Below, piece after piece: positions 18,246 through 26,844 of a DNA stretch of 64,000 nt. Source of the DNA: Thermanaeromonas toyohensis ToBE (GTDB lineage Bacteria > Bacillota > DSM-521 > Neomoorellales > Neomoorellaceae). The translations under genes were made by a program, and so were the position numbers. The DNA is taken from NCBI RefSeq assembly GCF_900176005.1, contig NZ_LT838272.1, positions 2,809,587 through 2,873,586 on the forward strand. The letters run 5' to 3'. A model generated the notes under the pieces. That model saw nothing but the letters and a program-made list of their open reading frames with translations, was not told the origin of the DNA and did not search any database. Positions within the stretch are counted from its first letter, which is position 1, and the number at the start of each line of letters is the position of its first letter.

Positions 18246-19195
18246 AGGTAACCCACCCTTCGCGCTATCTCCCGTACTGAATTATAAGCCTCATCTCCAA
18301 TATTAATAAAGCGATCCACACCTAGCCGGGATACTATCTGGGCTCCCGCAGGGGTTTTATGCAAGGAAAGAAAGGCAGATCTTATTTCCTTTTTAAGGGA
18401 AGGATCTAAAGTAGGGCGCATAACTACTGGCGGAGAGGCGAAGGGCCTTGATTTTTGAATAACTTTAATTTTGTTAGTAATATCTGGATGTTCTCGGGCG
18501 AAAGCCTCATAGACCAGGCTATCCACAGCTGCTCCATCTACTATCCCATCCGCCACTGCCCGTATAGACTTATCATGGCTGTAAGTAAAGATATAACTAC
18601 TAAAAAAACTCTCTGGTATTTCTCCCAGCTCTTGGACTAAATAAAGGGGTACCAGGCGACCGCTTAAGGACATGGGATCCGTAAAGGCAAACCGCTTACC
18701 CTTAAGCCCTGCGAAATTGTTAACTGGGCTTGTTCGAGAAACTATTATATAAGAAGCATATTCGGCACGGCCATTAACCTCCGGCGCGGCTACCAATTCC
18801 ATGCCAAAATCGCGCTGCCCTCTAACATAAGCATAGGTACATACGAAGGCTACATCTATATCGCCAGAATTCATTAGTAAATTTACCTCGGCATAAGTTT
18901 GTCGGGTTATAAATTCCACTGGGTGCTGGAGGTAGCTGGACAAGTACTGGACTAGATCAGTATAAGCTTTATAACCTTCTTGGGGGGAAATAACGGGTGC
19001 CGCAGCTACGCGCAGAGGCCGGGCCAAGCTGCTTTTAGAATCTATCCCCGTATAAACTGCTCGGGGATAGTCGTTAGAAAGATTATTAAGGTTAATAACA
19101 ATATCTCGCTGGCCTGAGAAACAGCCTGTCAAGCCTATACCCCCGGCCAGGATAACCGCCGCTGCCATAGCCCATAATCCTCGCCGTATTCTCAC
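18242..19195 (-). CDS. PhnD-type ligand-binding lipoprotein of a three-component sensor
   Basis: A 317-residue protein starting at GTG 19195, chosen because a GGGGGG run lies seven bases upstream and the next residues give a standard lipoprotein signal (lipobox LTGC, Cys25); a TTG at 19234 gives an implausible N terminus. The body is a periplasmic phosphonate/phosphite-binding-like fold (PISPQEGYKAYTDLVQYLSSYL, MNSGDIDVAFVCTYAYV, LKGKRFAFTDPMSLSG). No transporter genes are nearby. Being coupled to a kinase and regulator, it most likely senses an oxyanion such as tetrathionate, arsenate or selenate (inference). Confidence 0.85.
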   Translation of the reverse strand: MRIRRGLWAMAAAVILAGGIGLTGCFSGQRDIVINLNNLSNDYPRAVYTGIDSKSSLARPLRVAAAPVISPQEGYKAYTDLVQYLSSYLQHPVEFITRQTYAEVNLLMNSGDIDVAFVCTYAYVRGQRDFGMELVAAPEVNGRAEYASYIIVSRTSPVNNFAGLKGKRFAFTDPMSLSGRLVPLYLVQELGEIPESFFSSYIFTYSHDKSIRAVADGIVDGAAVDSLVYEAFAREHPDITNKIKVIQKSRPFASPPVVMRPTLDPSLKKEIRSAFLSLHKTPAGAQIVSRLGVDRFINIGDEAYNSVREIARRVGYL

Positions 19196-19284
19196 TCCTA
19201 AGCCCCCCGAAGGTAAAATTTTAAATTCCAACAAAAATTATATCACAATCTTTATTTCTCGGTTCTTGTTGTCAAGCTTCGGTA

Positions 19285-19313
19285 TTGACGTAACGGTTGT
19301 TACATGCTATTCT
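19285..19313 (+). promoter_or_regulatory. Sigma-A promoter of the chrB-like/MFS unit
   Basis: TTGACG (19285-19290), a 17-base spacer and TATTCT (19308-19313). The dyad 19296-19325 covers the spacer and the -10 box. Confidence 0.65.
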
Positions 19314-19325
19314 TTATGTAACAAC
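19296..19325. promoter_or_regulatory. Perfect inverted repeat, probable operator
   Basis: GTTGTTACAT (19296-19305) and ATGTAACAAC (19316-19325) form perfect 10-bp arms separated by 10 bases. The position over the promoter suggests repression. No regulator gene lies beside it unless the ChrB-like protein itself binds it. Confidence 0.7.
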
Positions 19326-19346
19326 TGTCACACAAAGGTGAGTAGC

Positions 19347-19889
19347 GTGGCTGAAGGCCAAAATTGGCTTGTCCTGGTTTACAAGATTCCTCCCGAGCCT
19401 TCTCGCTACCGGGTAGCTGTTTGGCGTCGCTTAAAAGGGGCGGGGGCTATTTACCTACAGAACTCAGTCTGCATCCTACCTGATGGTCCAGAGAGCCGCA
19501 GCCTCTTTTTAGCCCTCTCCCAGGAGATTAGTGAGTCCGGTGGAGAAAGCCTTATCTTTGAAGCCCGGGTTTTAAGCCCCGGGGAACAGGACAAAATAAT
19601 TGAGAAGTTTAATAGCGAGCGAGACGAAGAATACAGCGAATTTCTAGAACAATGCGCGGCCTTTCTAGAGGAAATAAAGAAGGAAACCGAACGGGAAAAT
19701 TTCACCTTCGGCGAACTAGAAGAAAATGAGGAAGGCTTAGGGAGGCTTATAGTTTGGCTGTCCAAAATTAGGGAACGCGATTTTTTTAAGGCGCCTAAAG
19801 GTTACGAGGCTGAAGCTCGCCTGGAGGAATGCAGGAAAGCTTTAGAAAGTTTCGCTTTACGCGTATATACGGCTAGCGAGACCATCTAG
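19347..19889 (+). CDS. ChrB N-terminal-domain protein
   Basis: A 180-residue protein starting at GTG 19347 with AAAGGTGAG upstream; an in-frame TTG at 19266 would put the promoter inside the gene. The N-terminal part (NWLVLVYKIPPEPSRYRVAVWRRLKGAGAIYLQNSVCILP) is typical of the chromate-resistance regulator ChrB, which in other bacteria senses chromate or sulfate. The C-terminal half is charged and helical, and the second ChrB domain is absent. It precedes an MFS transporter rather than the ChrA pump. It may regulate that transporter; direct evidence is lacking. Confidence 0.78.
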   Translation: MAEGQNWLVLVYKIPPEPSRYRVAVWRRLKGAGAIYLQNSVCILPDGPESRSLFLALSQEISESGGESLIFEARVLSPGEQDKIIEKFNSERDEEYSEFLEQCAAFLEEIKKETERENFTFGELEENEEGLGRLIVWLSKIRERDFFKAPKGYEAEARLEECRKALESFALRVYTASETI

Positions 19890-19932
19890 GTAAAGTACCA
19901 CACCTTTTAAAAAGAAGGGAAGGTAAAACATT

Positions 19933-21108
19933 ATGAGCTTAGCTAGTATTCAAAAGAAAAACGCCCTGCGCTTTATATTTCTTTTGGGTATAGTAAGCTT
20001 GTTTGCCGATATGACTTATGAAGGAGGCCGCAGCATCACCGGTCCCTATTTATCCCTATTAGGGGCCGGAGCAGCTACCGTGGGGTTTGTCGGCGGAGCA
20101 GGGGAACTGGCAGGCTATGCCCTCCGGTTAGTTTCCGGCTATATTGCCGACCGTACCCGTAAGTACTGGCTTATAACCATCCTGGGTTACGCTATAAACC
20201 TCCTAGCAGTACCCCTGCTGGCCCTGGCTGGCCGCTGGGAGGTAGCCGCTATCCTGATCGTGGCTGAGCGTTTCGGCAAGGCCTTGCGTACCCCCTCCCG
20301 GGATGCCATGCTATCCTATGCCACCCGCCAGGTAGGCACTGGCTTTGGCTTCGGTTTGCACGAGCTCATGGATCAGATAGGCGCAGTAACCGGGCCCTTA
20401 ATAGCAGCTTCTGCCCTCTATTTTAAGGGCAACCACTACCAGCTAGCCTTTGCTTTTCTTTTCCTTCCAGCCTCTTTGGGGCTTCTAATGCTATTTTTTG
20501 CCCGGCTTCTCTTCCCTAACCCAGAAGAGCTAGAAGAGGAAACCGCGAAACTTTTACCTTCCGCTAGCAAAAAACTACCCCCGGTTTTCTGGCTATACAT
20601 ATCCTTTACTGCTTTAAGTGTAGCTGGCTACGCCCATTTCCAGCTTATCTCTTATCATTTCAAAGCCCAAAATGTCATACCCGATGCCCAAATACCCCTT
20701 CTTTTCGCCCTGGCCATGGGGGTTGACGCCCTGGTGGCCTTGCCTATAGGCAAGCTATTTGACCAAAAGGGCCTTCCATCTTTAGTGGTGCTCCCCCTTT
20801 TTACTCTGCCCGTGCCTTTCTTGGTTTTCTCCTTCAACTATTGGTTAGCCGCCTTAGGCGTCCTCCTCTGGGGAGCAGCCATGGGAGTGCAGGAGACTAT
20901 CATGCGAGCAGCCATAGCGGAAATTATACCCCGGGAAAAAAGGGGCTTGGCTTACGGGATATTTAATACCGCTTATGGAGTAGCATGGTTTTTAGGGAGC
21001 GTTCTTTTAGGCAGCCTTTACGCCATAAATATATTCTATCCTATCCTCGTGGCCGCCATTCTTGAAGCCCTTTCCTTACCCTTGCTGTTTAAGATATTCA
21101 AAACTTAA
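19933..21108 (+). CDS. MFS transporter
   Basis: A 391-residue protein with twelve predicted hydrophobic segments and the MFS loop 2-3 motif ISGYIADRTRKYW (here VSGYIADRTRKYWL). It sits 43 bases behind the ChrB-like gene with RBS GAAGGGAAGG, so both probably form one unit. Substrate is unknown; export of an oxyanion or drug is plausible given the ChrB neighbour. Confidence 0.82.
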   Translation: MSLASIQKKNALRFIFLLGIVSLFADMTYEGGRSITGPYLSLLGAGAATVGFVGGAGELAGYALRLVSGYIADRTRKYWLITILGYAINLLAVPLLALAGRWEVAAILIVAERFGKALRTPSRDAMLSYATRQVGTGFGFGLHELMDQIGAVTGPLIAASALYFKGNHYQLAFAFLFLPASLGLLMLFFARLLFPNPEELEEETAKLLPSASKKLPPVFWLYISFTALSVAGYAHFQLISYHFKAQNVIPDAQIPLLFALAMGVDALVALPIGKLFDQKGLPSLVVLPLFTLPVPFLVFSFNYWLAALGVLLWGAAMGVQETIMRAAIAEIIPREKRGLAYGIFNTAYGVAWFLGSVLLGSLYAINIFYPILVAAILEALSLPLLFKIFKT

Positions 21109-21175
21109 GTTACATTTAATTCCCCCCTCTCCGGACCATCTCCACATCATCTCCGCTTCTACTCCGCTCTTCAAG

Positions 21176-21925
21176 TCAACCCTCGGGCAACCCTAAAGCA
21201 CAAGGTCCGGTGACGCATTTCCCACACACATCACACAGGCCCAAATCAGAGTAAGCTTCTGCTACTTTAAGCAGCCACTGATAGCAGCGCTCCTTATCCA
21301 GCCCCTGGCTGTTTAAAGCCTGGATGGGACAACTAGCAAAGCAAACTCTACACCCCCTTTCCTTAAACCACAAACAATACTCTTCAACTGGCCTGGGCGT
21401 AGGCGATATAAAAGCATCTATTACCAGGCTTCCTATCCGCCCAGCACACCCCTTAGGGGTTATTAACATGTGATGGGCACCAAACCGCCCTAGACCAGCT
21501 ATATAAGCTACATGTTTATGGGACCAGCCCGAAGACAAGGTGACCGGATCGAAATTATGGGTGGGAGGCGCAAAAGCAGATCGAATCCCTAAAACCCTAA
21601 GCTCTGTTTTTAGCCTTTCGCAAATGCGTTTTATAAGTTGGTTGGTCTCTACATAGGCCAAGGCCCACTCCTTTGCTGGCCATTCTCCCTTTCGGTTTTT
21701 GATAACTATTTCTTCCGCAAAAGGCAAGAAAAAAGCTACTACAGACTGGGCTCCAGGCAAAATATCCGATGGTAAAAGATGCTCCCTCGTTGCTATTTCT
21801 TTTAACTTGGGAAATAGGGGATCATGGGCAGCAGCAAACCCTATAACTGGTTCTCGATAAGAAGTGACTCCCTGGGCAGAAGAGACCTCTTCTATTATCC
21901 ACCGGGTTATAAGCTGGGAAAGCAT
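21176..21925 (-). CDS. QueG-like 4Fe-4S protein
   Basis: A 249-residue protein starting at ATG 21925, which has AAAGGGGAT upstream; the frame is open further but starts there lack an RBS. It resembles the N-terminal part of epoxyqueuosine reductase-type cobalamin/Fe-S proteins (PGAQSVVAFFLPF, HKHVAYIAGLGRFGAHHMLITP) and ends in two cysteine groups (RGCRVCFASCP and CDVCGKCVTGPC). It lacks the HEAT-repeat tail of QueG. It lies 140 bases behind the methyltransferase MtgA-like gene. A role in corrinoid reduction or cofactor repair for that operon is inferred only. Confidence 0.75.
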   Translation of the reverse strand: MLSQLITRWIIEEVSSAQGVTSYREPVIGFAAAHDPLFPKLKEIATREHLLPSDILPGAQSVVAFFLPFAEEIVIKNRKGEWPAKEWALAYVETNQLIKRICERLKTELRVLGIRSAFAPPTHNFDPVTLSSGWSHKHVAYIAGLGRFGAHHMLITPKGCAGRIGSLVIDAFISPTPRPVEEYCLWFKERGCRVCFASCPIQALNSQGLDKERCYQWLLKVAEAYSDLGLCDVCGKCVTGPCALGLPEG

Positions 21926-22020
21926 ATTTAAATCCCCTTTTAGCCTAAATTTTCTGCTCACCATTTCGTTCGCTAGCAGCACTGTAGCGCTTCCTTCTAG
22001 TACATCTACCAGTAGAAGAC

Positions 22021-22049
22021 GCGGGAGGTTTTAATTAGCACCCTCCCGC
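22021..22049. other. Intercistronic hairpin
   Basis: GCGGGAGG (22021-22028) pairs with CCTCCCGC (22042-22049). It lies between the MtgA-like gene and the QueG-like gene. On the plus strand CTCTCTTTTT follows; on the minus strand there is no T-run, so it may be an RNA-processing or weak pausing element for the operon. Confidence 0.45.
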
Positions 22050-22065
22050 CCCTCTCTTTTTACGC

Positions 22066-22860
22066 CTATCCTAATCTTCCTTCCCGGTAGGCCTTAAGAT
22101 ATTCACCACAATACTCATCTCTTCCTAGCAAAACTTTGGCGGCATATAGCAACCCCATAAGCTGCCTGTCTAGGGGATCTAATATTACAGCATCTAGCCC
22201 GGCCGTCATGGTACTCACCAGAAAGGCCTGGTTTAAAAGTTTCCGCTGGGGCAAACCATAGGAGACATTGCTTAGCCCACATATAACATGAACACTGGGA
22301 AAACGGGACTTTATCCCGTGAATTGTTTCTAAAACCCGGAGGCCAGCTTTATTGTCCGTGCTGACAGGCCTAACCAAAGGATCTACATATATATCATCCT
22401 GCTCAATGCCTTCCTTGAGCAGTTCCTCTATTAATCTACTTCCCACCTCGATAGCTTGTTCAGCTGTCTCCGGCATCCCCTTATCATCCATACATAAAGC
22501 TACCACTGACGCCCCAAATTCTTTAATAACGGACACCATCTCTTTGAACCTGGCCTTCTCACCAGTAATAGAGTTGACCATGGCTTTACCGCGGTGGTGC
22601 TTAAGGGCAGCCTGGAGAGCGACTGGATTAGGGGTATCTATACATAGGGGAACGTCCACTGCCTCCTGTACCACCTTCACCAGCCAGCTCAAGACCTCCG
22701 GTTCCTCTTTAAGAAATGTACCCGCATTTACATCCACCATAGCTGCCCCAGCTTCCACTTGTTTTTTAGCTTCCCCTCGAATAAAGGCGACATCCCTAGC
22801 TGCCACCGCTGGAGCAATATCTTTCCGGCTAGTGTTAATCCGCTCACCAATAACAAGCAA
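22066..22860 (-). CDS. Methyl-corrinoid:tetrahydrofolate methyltransferase (MtgA-like)
   Basis: A 264-residue TIM-barrel pterin-binding protein of the AcsE/MtgA/MtvA family: GERINTSRKDI at the N terminus, AGAAMVDVNAGTF, CIDTPNPVALQAAL, and GLSNVSYGLPQR, all pterin-site motifs. It should move the methyl group from the corrinoid protein (gene at 24355) to tetrahydrofolate, feeding the Wood-Ljungdahl pathway. It follows the second MttB by 26 bases. The set MttB-corrinoid-MttB-MtgA matches known quaternary-amine demethylation systems such as glycine-betaine MtgABC. Confidence 0.92.
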   Translation of the reverse strand: MLVIGERINTSRKDIAPAVAARDVAFIRGEAKKQVEAGAAMVDVNAGTFLKEEPEVLSWLVKVVQEAVDVPLCIDTPNPVALQAALKHHRGKAMVNSITGEKARFKEMVSVIKEFGASVVALCMDDKGMPETAEQAIEVGSRLIEELLKEGIEQDDIYVDPLVRPVSTDNKAGLRVLETIHGIKSRFPSVHVICGLSNVSYGLPQRKLLNQAFLVSTMTAGLDAVILDPLDRQLMGLLYAAKVLLGRDEYCGEYLKAYREGRLG

Positions 22861-22886
22861 TTTTGATCCCCCCGCTTTAAAAACTT

Positions 22887-24338
22887 TTAAACACCTAACC
22901 TCCTTTCTGCTTTGTTTACTACTTCTTTAACGCGAGCTTCCACATCCGGTGGCAGGGGTTCAGGCTTAAACTCTTCCAGGATCTGTTTTACTTTACGGTT
23001 TGCCTTCTCGCCTAGGCTTAAGCCCCCACTATTTTTCCATTCGTCCCAGCGCTGGCGATTTATTAATTTGGGGAACCACGTCTCATTTTTAAAATGCTTT
23101 AATGTATGCTCTTCTCCTAAGAAATGGCCACCAGGCCCAACCCGGTCTATAACTTCTACAGCAAGAGTCTCCTCATTTACCTCTATACCTCTTATGATAC
23201 GCTTGACCATACCTATAATTTCATCACACATCACAATCATCTCATAGGAACCTGTGAGCCCGTATTCCAGGTATCCCACATCGTGGATTAGGTTAGCCCC
23301 GCTCTGGGCAGCCATCAGGATGGAAATAGCTGCCTCGGCTGCTGCCTGCTGGTCGAGTATCTTAGAATCGGAACATCCTGCGGTGCTAAACATAGGCAAT
23401 CTATAATAGTGGGCCAGGTCAGCCAAGGCGCTGTGGAGGAGATGAAATTCTGGAGCGCCGTAAGAATAGATAGTAGTATTCATATCCATTATGGTGTACA
23501 CTCCGCCAGTGATGAAGGGAGAGCCTTCGCGCTTAAGCTGGTGCATTACTAGCCCGCTTAAGCTTTCGGCTGTACCGGTAACCAGGCCACCAGCCAAAGT
23601 AGCAGGAACAGTAGCGCCGCACATGATACAAGGCGTATAAATCACAGGAATCCGGTGCTCGGCTGCATATAACAATTTCTGAACCGCTTCTTTGCTATGC
23701 TTAAGCGGTGAAGAAGGTTCGGCATAAAGTATTATAAATGGGTTCTTCTGTAGTTCTTCTTCTCCTCCAGCCACTATAGAAGCCATTTCCACAATATCCG
23801 CCATACCTTCCACATCATGGGCTGTAAATACTATAGGTTTTGTAGTATTAAGGAGCATGGCTTCGAATTGATGCCGGTCAGAGACAGGGGTAGGCTTATC
23901 TTGCACTAAAACTAAAGACATAACAAAATCTATGTTAGGAAGGGCCTCGCAGATTTTGGCCGCATTAGCCACATCCTGCTTGGTGCACCGGCGACGTTCA
24001 CCTGTATAAGGGTCTAATATGTTAGGACAGTCTGAACCAGTGCCGAAGTAAATATTGTATCCCTCTAGTATCATAGTCCGTTTCCCGTGACGGTTGGCTA
24101 CAGCGACCCGCCGCGGGGCAGTACGCAAAGCCCATTCTACCAGGTGGCTGGGTACACGCACCCGGTTGCCATCCACATATGCTCCTGCTTTTTTGAAAAG
24201 TTCAAGGGCTTCCGCTTCATAAACTGCTACTCCTGTACGTTCCAATACTTCAAGGGCTGCAGCATGTATCTCTTCTAGCTGGTCTTCCGATAAAACCCTA
24301 AATTGGACGCTAGCCTGGACCGTATAATTGCTCCTCAT
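22887..24338 (-). CDS. MttB-family methyltransferase (second copy, non-pyrrolysine)
   Basis: A 483-residue member of the trimethylamine methyltransferase superfamily. The frame is uninterrupted and ends at TAA, so there is no amber codon for pyrrolysine and it belongs with the MtgB-type enzymes that demethylate quaternary amines (betaine, carnitine, proline betaine). Recognisable blocks are CSDSKILDQQAAAEA, NLIHDVGYLEYGLTGSYEM and VGPGGHFLGEEHTLKHF. It follows the corrinoid gene by 16 bases. The twin MttB gene at 25126 in the same operon is clearly homologous throughout, differing in the N-terminal and substrate-side segments. Confidence 0.92.
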   Translation of the reverse strand: MRSNYTVQASVQFRVLSEDQLEEIHAAALEVLERTGVAVYEAEALELFKKAGAYVDGNRVRVPSHLVEWALRTAPRRVAVANRHGKRTMILEGYNIYFGTGSDCPNILDPYTGERRRCTKQDVANAAKICEALPNIDFVMSLVLVQDKPTPVSDRHQFEAMLLNTTKPIVFTAHDVEGMADIVEMASIVAGGEEELQKNPFIILYAEPSSPLKHSKEAVQKLLYAAEHRIPVIYTPCIMCGATVPATLAGGLVTGTAESLSGLVMHQLKREGSPFITGGVYTIMDMNTTIYSYGAPEFHLLHSALADLAHYYRLPMFSTAGCSDSKILDQQAAAEAAISILMAAQSGANLIHDVGYLEYGLTGSYEMIVMCDEIIGMVKRIIRGIEVNEETLAVEVIDRVGPGGHFLGEEHTLKHFKNETWFPKLINRQRWDEWKNSGGLSLGEKANRKVKQILEEFKPEPLPPDVEARVKEVVNKAERRLGV

Positions 24339-24354
24339 TTTTCCCTTCCCCCTT

Positions 24355-25011
24355 TCACGCTACACAACTACCGGTAAGTTGAGCTACTAATCGCTTAGCC
24401 AAATCTGTAGCCGAGGCAGCATCAGGAGCATATCCATCGGCCCCGATTTCATCGGCGAAATCTTGAGTTACCGGTGCTCCTCCCACCATAACCTTAAATT
24501 TTTCGCGCACCCCTTCTCGCTTAAGAAGCTCTATAACATCCTTCATCACCAGCATGGTGGTAGTAAGCAGGGCAGACATCCCGATGATATCAGCTTTATT
24601 TTCTAAAGCTGTGGTAACAAACTTACTGGGCTCCACGTCTATACCCAAATCTATCACTTTAAAACCTGCACCTTCTAACATCATGCCTACCAGATTTTTC
24701 CCTATATCATGGAGGTCTCCTTTTACTGTTCCTAGAACTACAGTACCAGCAGGTTTAAGTTCGCCCTCTACTATCAATGGCTTTACTAAGCTTAGGCCGG
24801 TGTTCATGGCGCGGGCTGACATTAGTACTTCCGGTACAAACATCTCGCCTGCTTTAAATTTGGCCCCTACCTCGCTCATGCCCGCAATCAGCCCTTGATT
24901 TATCACTTCTAAGGGTGGGATACCTTCATCCAAGGCTTTGCGTGTAAGCTCTTCTACTTTCTGGATGTTACCAGAAATAACGCATTGAGCTAGCTCTTTG
25001 ATTACTGTCAT
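24355..25011 (-). CDS. Corrinoid protein, MttC/MtgC type
   Basis: A 218-residue methyl carrier. Start ATG 25011 is favoured over a TTG two codons earlier because GGGGG lies eight bases upstream. Residues 1-85 form the four-helix cap, and residues 88-215 the B12-binding domain with GDLHDIGKNLV (axial His about residue 101), the SALLTTTM loop and MVGGAPV. It lies between two MttB genes and presumably serves both. It resembles the corrinoid half of the fusion at 6928. Confidence 0.95.
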   Translation of the reverse strand: MTVIKELAQCVISGNIQKVEELTRKALDEGIPPLEVINQGLIAGMSEVGAKFKAGEMFVPEVLMSARAMNTGLSLVKPLIVEGELKPAGTVVLGTVKGDLHDIGKNLVGMMLEGAGFKVIDLGIDVEPSKFVTTALENKADIIGMSALLTTTMLVMKDVIELLKREGVREKFKVMVGGAPVTQDFADEIGADGYAPDAASATDLAKRLVAQLTGSCVA

Positions 25012-25125
25012 TTTCAATACCCCCTGTGTAACAATTTTTGTATTTGATTAAGACTTAATTAACACTTAGCTATTATTTAATTATTTCCCTTTTACTTAAC
25101 TCTTCTCCTTAAATTTACCACCTCC

Positions 25126-26583
25126 TTATCCCACCTCTTGTTCAGCCCTTTCTACAATTTCTGCCAACCTTCTCTTTGTAGTTTCCTCCAAGGGTTCTGG
25201 CTTGTGCCCTTCTACAATGGCTTTAATTTTATCCCTAACTCGCTGGCCCAGATCTTTTTTCCCAGAAGCTACCCAGGCATCATATCTCTGGCGGTCTATA
25301 ATTTCACTAGGTATAAAGCTTTCACGCTTAAAATACTTAAAGGTATGCTCTTCCATTAAGAAATGGCCACCGGGTCCTACGGCCTTTATTACATCTAAGG
25401 CTAGGGTTTCCGGGTTAACATCTATGCCCTCGATAATGCGGCGCACTAGGCCAATAATCTCATTAACCATTACTACCATCTCTAAAGAACCAGTAGAGCC
25501 GTATTCTGTATAACCTACATCATGGACTAAATTAGCCCCGCTTAAGGCGGCCATTAAACAACTGATGGCCGCCTCCAACGCCGCCTGTTGGTCTACCAGT
25601 TTAGAATCAGTACACCCTGCTGTACTGAATACAGGAATCTTGTAATAATGGGCTATTTCCGTAAAGGCAGCCTGGGCCAGGCTCAGCTCGGGTGCGCCAT
25701 AACTTAAAATGGTACTCTTCATATCCATAATAGATACCACGCCGCCCATGATGAAAGGCGCACCCTCACGGACTAGCTGAGCTAACACCAAGCCAGCCAA
25801 GCATTCAGCATTGGATAAGGCGAGCATCCCCGCCAGGGTAGCAGGTCCAGTAGCACCCGCAGTAGTACACGGCGTATACACCTGGGGTATAAGATGGCGA
25901 GCACAAAAGATGTTCTTTTTTAAGGCATCCTCACTGTGCTTTAATGGCGGGCTAGGTTCACCATATAGGGCTAAGAAGGGATATTTTTGAAATTCCTCTA
26001 AGCTCCCCGCAATAGCTATACACATATCTAACATGTACTTGTAATTTACATCGGTATACCCCCAGTGAACTATGGGTTTAGTGGAGTTATTGAACATTGC
26101 CTCTAGTATATGGATATCAGCAATTTTAGGATTGACATCTCTGGGGGTACCTAGATCTTCTAAAAAATCGATATTATCCAAGGCATCACAGACCAGGGCT
26201 ACACGGGCAGAATCGCTCTTTCGGGGATACCTTCTTTCACCCGTAAAAGGATCGCGGTGATAAGTATTGGTCGGCCCAGGACCAAAATAAGTCTTATGCC
26301 CTTCTAAGAAGAGCTTCCTGTTGCCGTTCCGATCACAAAGGACAATCCTGGAAGGGGCTGTCCTTATAGCCCACTCTACTAGACTCGGTGGAAACTTAAC
26401 ATTAATCCCGTCTACATAGCATCCTCCCTTTTTTAAAATCTGCCTTGCCTCTTCGTCGTAAATATTTACCCCCACACTAGACAAAATCTCCAGAGTAGCA
26501 TAATGTATTTCTTCTATTTGGGCATCAGATAAAAGTCTAAATTGAACACTATCATTTACTACATAGTTACTTCTATTCTTCAC
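25126..26583 (-). CDS. MttB-family methyltransferase (first copy, non-pyrrolysine)
   Basis: A 485-residue protein of the trimethylamine methyltransferase superfamily, starting at GTG 26583 behind GAGGAGGT and ending at TAA, without an internal amber codon. Shared family blocks are CTDSKLVDQQAALEA, NLVHDVGYTEYGSTGSLEM and VGPGGHFLMEEHTFKYF. It is the first gene of the corrinoid operon, with a 126-base 5' UTR back to a sigma-54 promoter at 26709-26724. It probably transfers a methyl group from a quaternary or N-methylated compound to the corrinoid protein; the specific amine is not deducible. Confidence 0.92.
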   Translation of the reverse strand: MKNRSNYVVNDSVQFRLLSDAQIEEIHYATLEILSSVGVNIYDEEARQILKKGGCYVDGINVKFPPSLVEWAIRTAPSRIVLCDRNGNRKLFLEGHKTYFGPGPTNTYHRDPFTGERRYPRKSDSARVALVCDALDNIDFLEDLGTPRDVNPKIADIHILEAMFNNSTKPIVHWGYTDVNYKYMLDMCIAIAGSLEEFQKYPFLALYGEPSPPLKHSEDALKKNIFCARHLIPQVYTPCTTAGATGPATLAGMLALSNAECLAGLVLAQLVREGAPFIMGGVVSIMDMKSTILSYGAPELSLAQAAFTEIAHYYKIPVFSTAGCTDSKLVDQQAALEAAISCLMAALSGANLVHDVGYTEYGSTGSLEMVVMVNEIIGLVRRIIEGIDVNPETLALDVIKAVGPGGHFLMEEHTFKYFKRESFIPSEIIDRQRYDAWVASGKKDLGQRVRDKIKAIVEGHKPEPLEETTKRRLAEIVERAEQEVG

Positions 26584-26708
26584 AGGTCGACCTCCTCTCT
26601 AAAATCTATAAGCAAAGCTCGCCCACTTTCACCTTGGTTCCTGCTCAACAAAAGACCTGGAAAGCACCCTCGTTCCTGTCTTTCAGTTGTTTTTACCCAA
26701 TCAATATA

Positions 26709-26724
26709 TGCAAAAAACGTGCCA
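26709..26724 (-). promoter_or_regulatory. Sigma-54 promoter A, MttB/corrinoid operon
   Basis: On the minus strand it reads TGGCACG-TTTT-TTGCA, a full match to the -24/-12 consensus. Transcription should start near 26697, ahead of GTG 26583. A homologous promoter lies at 33786 and a weaker one at 35379. Confidence 0.9.
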
Positions 26725-26773
26725 TTCTTATCAAAATTTGCTTTTGGGCTAGGTTGAATAGTTTATGTTTTAA

Positions 26774-26817
26774 CCCTGCCAAATTGTTTGCATGCAAAAA
26801 ATTAGGCAGGGTGCAAA
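26774..26817. promoter_or_regulatory. Activator-site dyad A (UAS)
   Basis: CCCTGCC (26774-26780) and GGCAGGG (26805-26811) flank 24 bases centred on GCATGC, followed by TGCAAAT. The centre is about 82 bases upstream of the -12 element of promoter A. The same dyad with the same N24 spacing recurs at 33841-33874, and its core recurs at 35423. Confidence 0.75.
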
Positions 26818-26844
26818 TAATCATTATCTACTTTTATCTACTTT

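Noticed and set aside
26774-26811. Dyad A as a simple rho-independent terminator of the AOR gene
   Set aside because: The trailing minus-strand bases (TTAAAACA) are a poor T-run, the 24-base interior is conserved at 33841 where no terminator is needed in the same way, and the position fits an activator site. A double function is possible.
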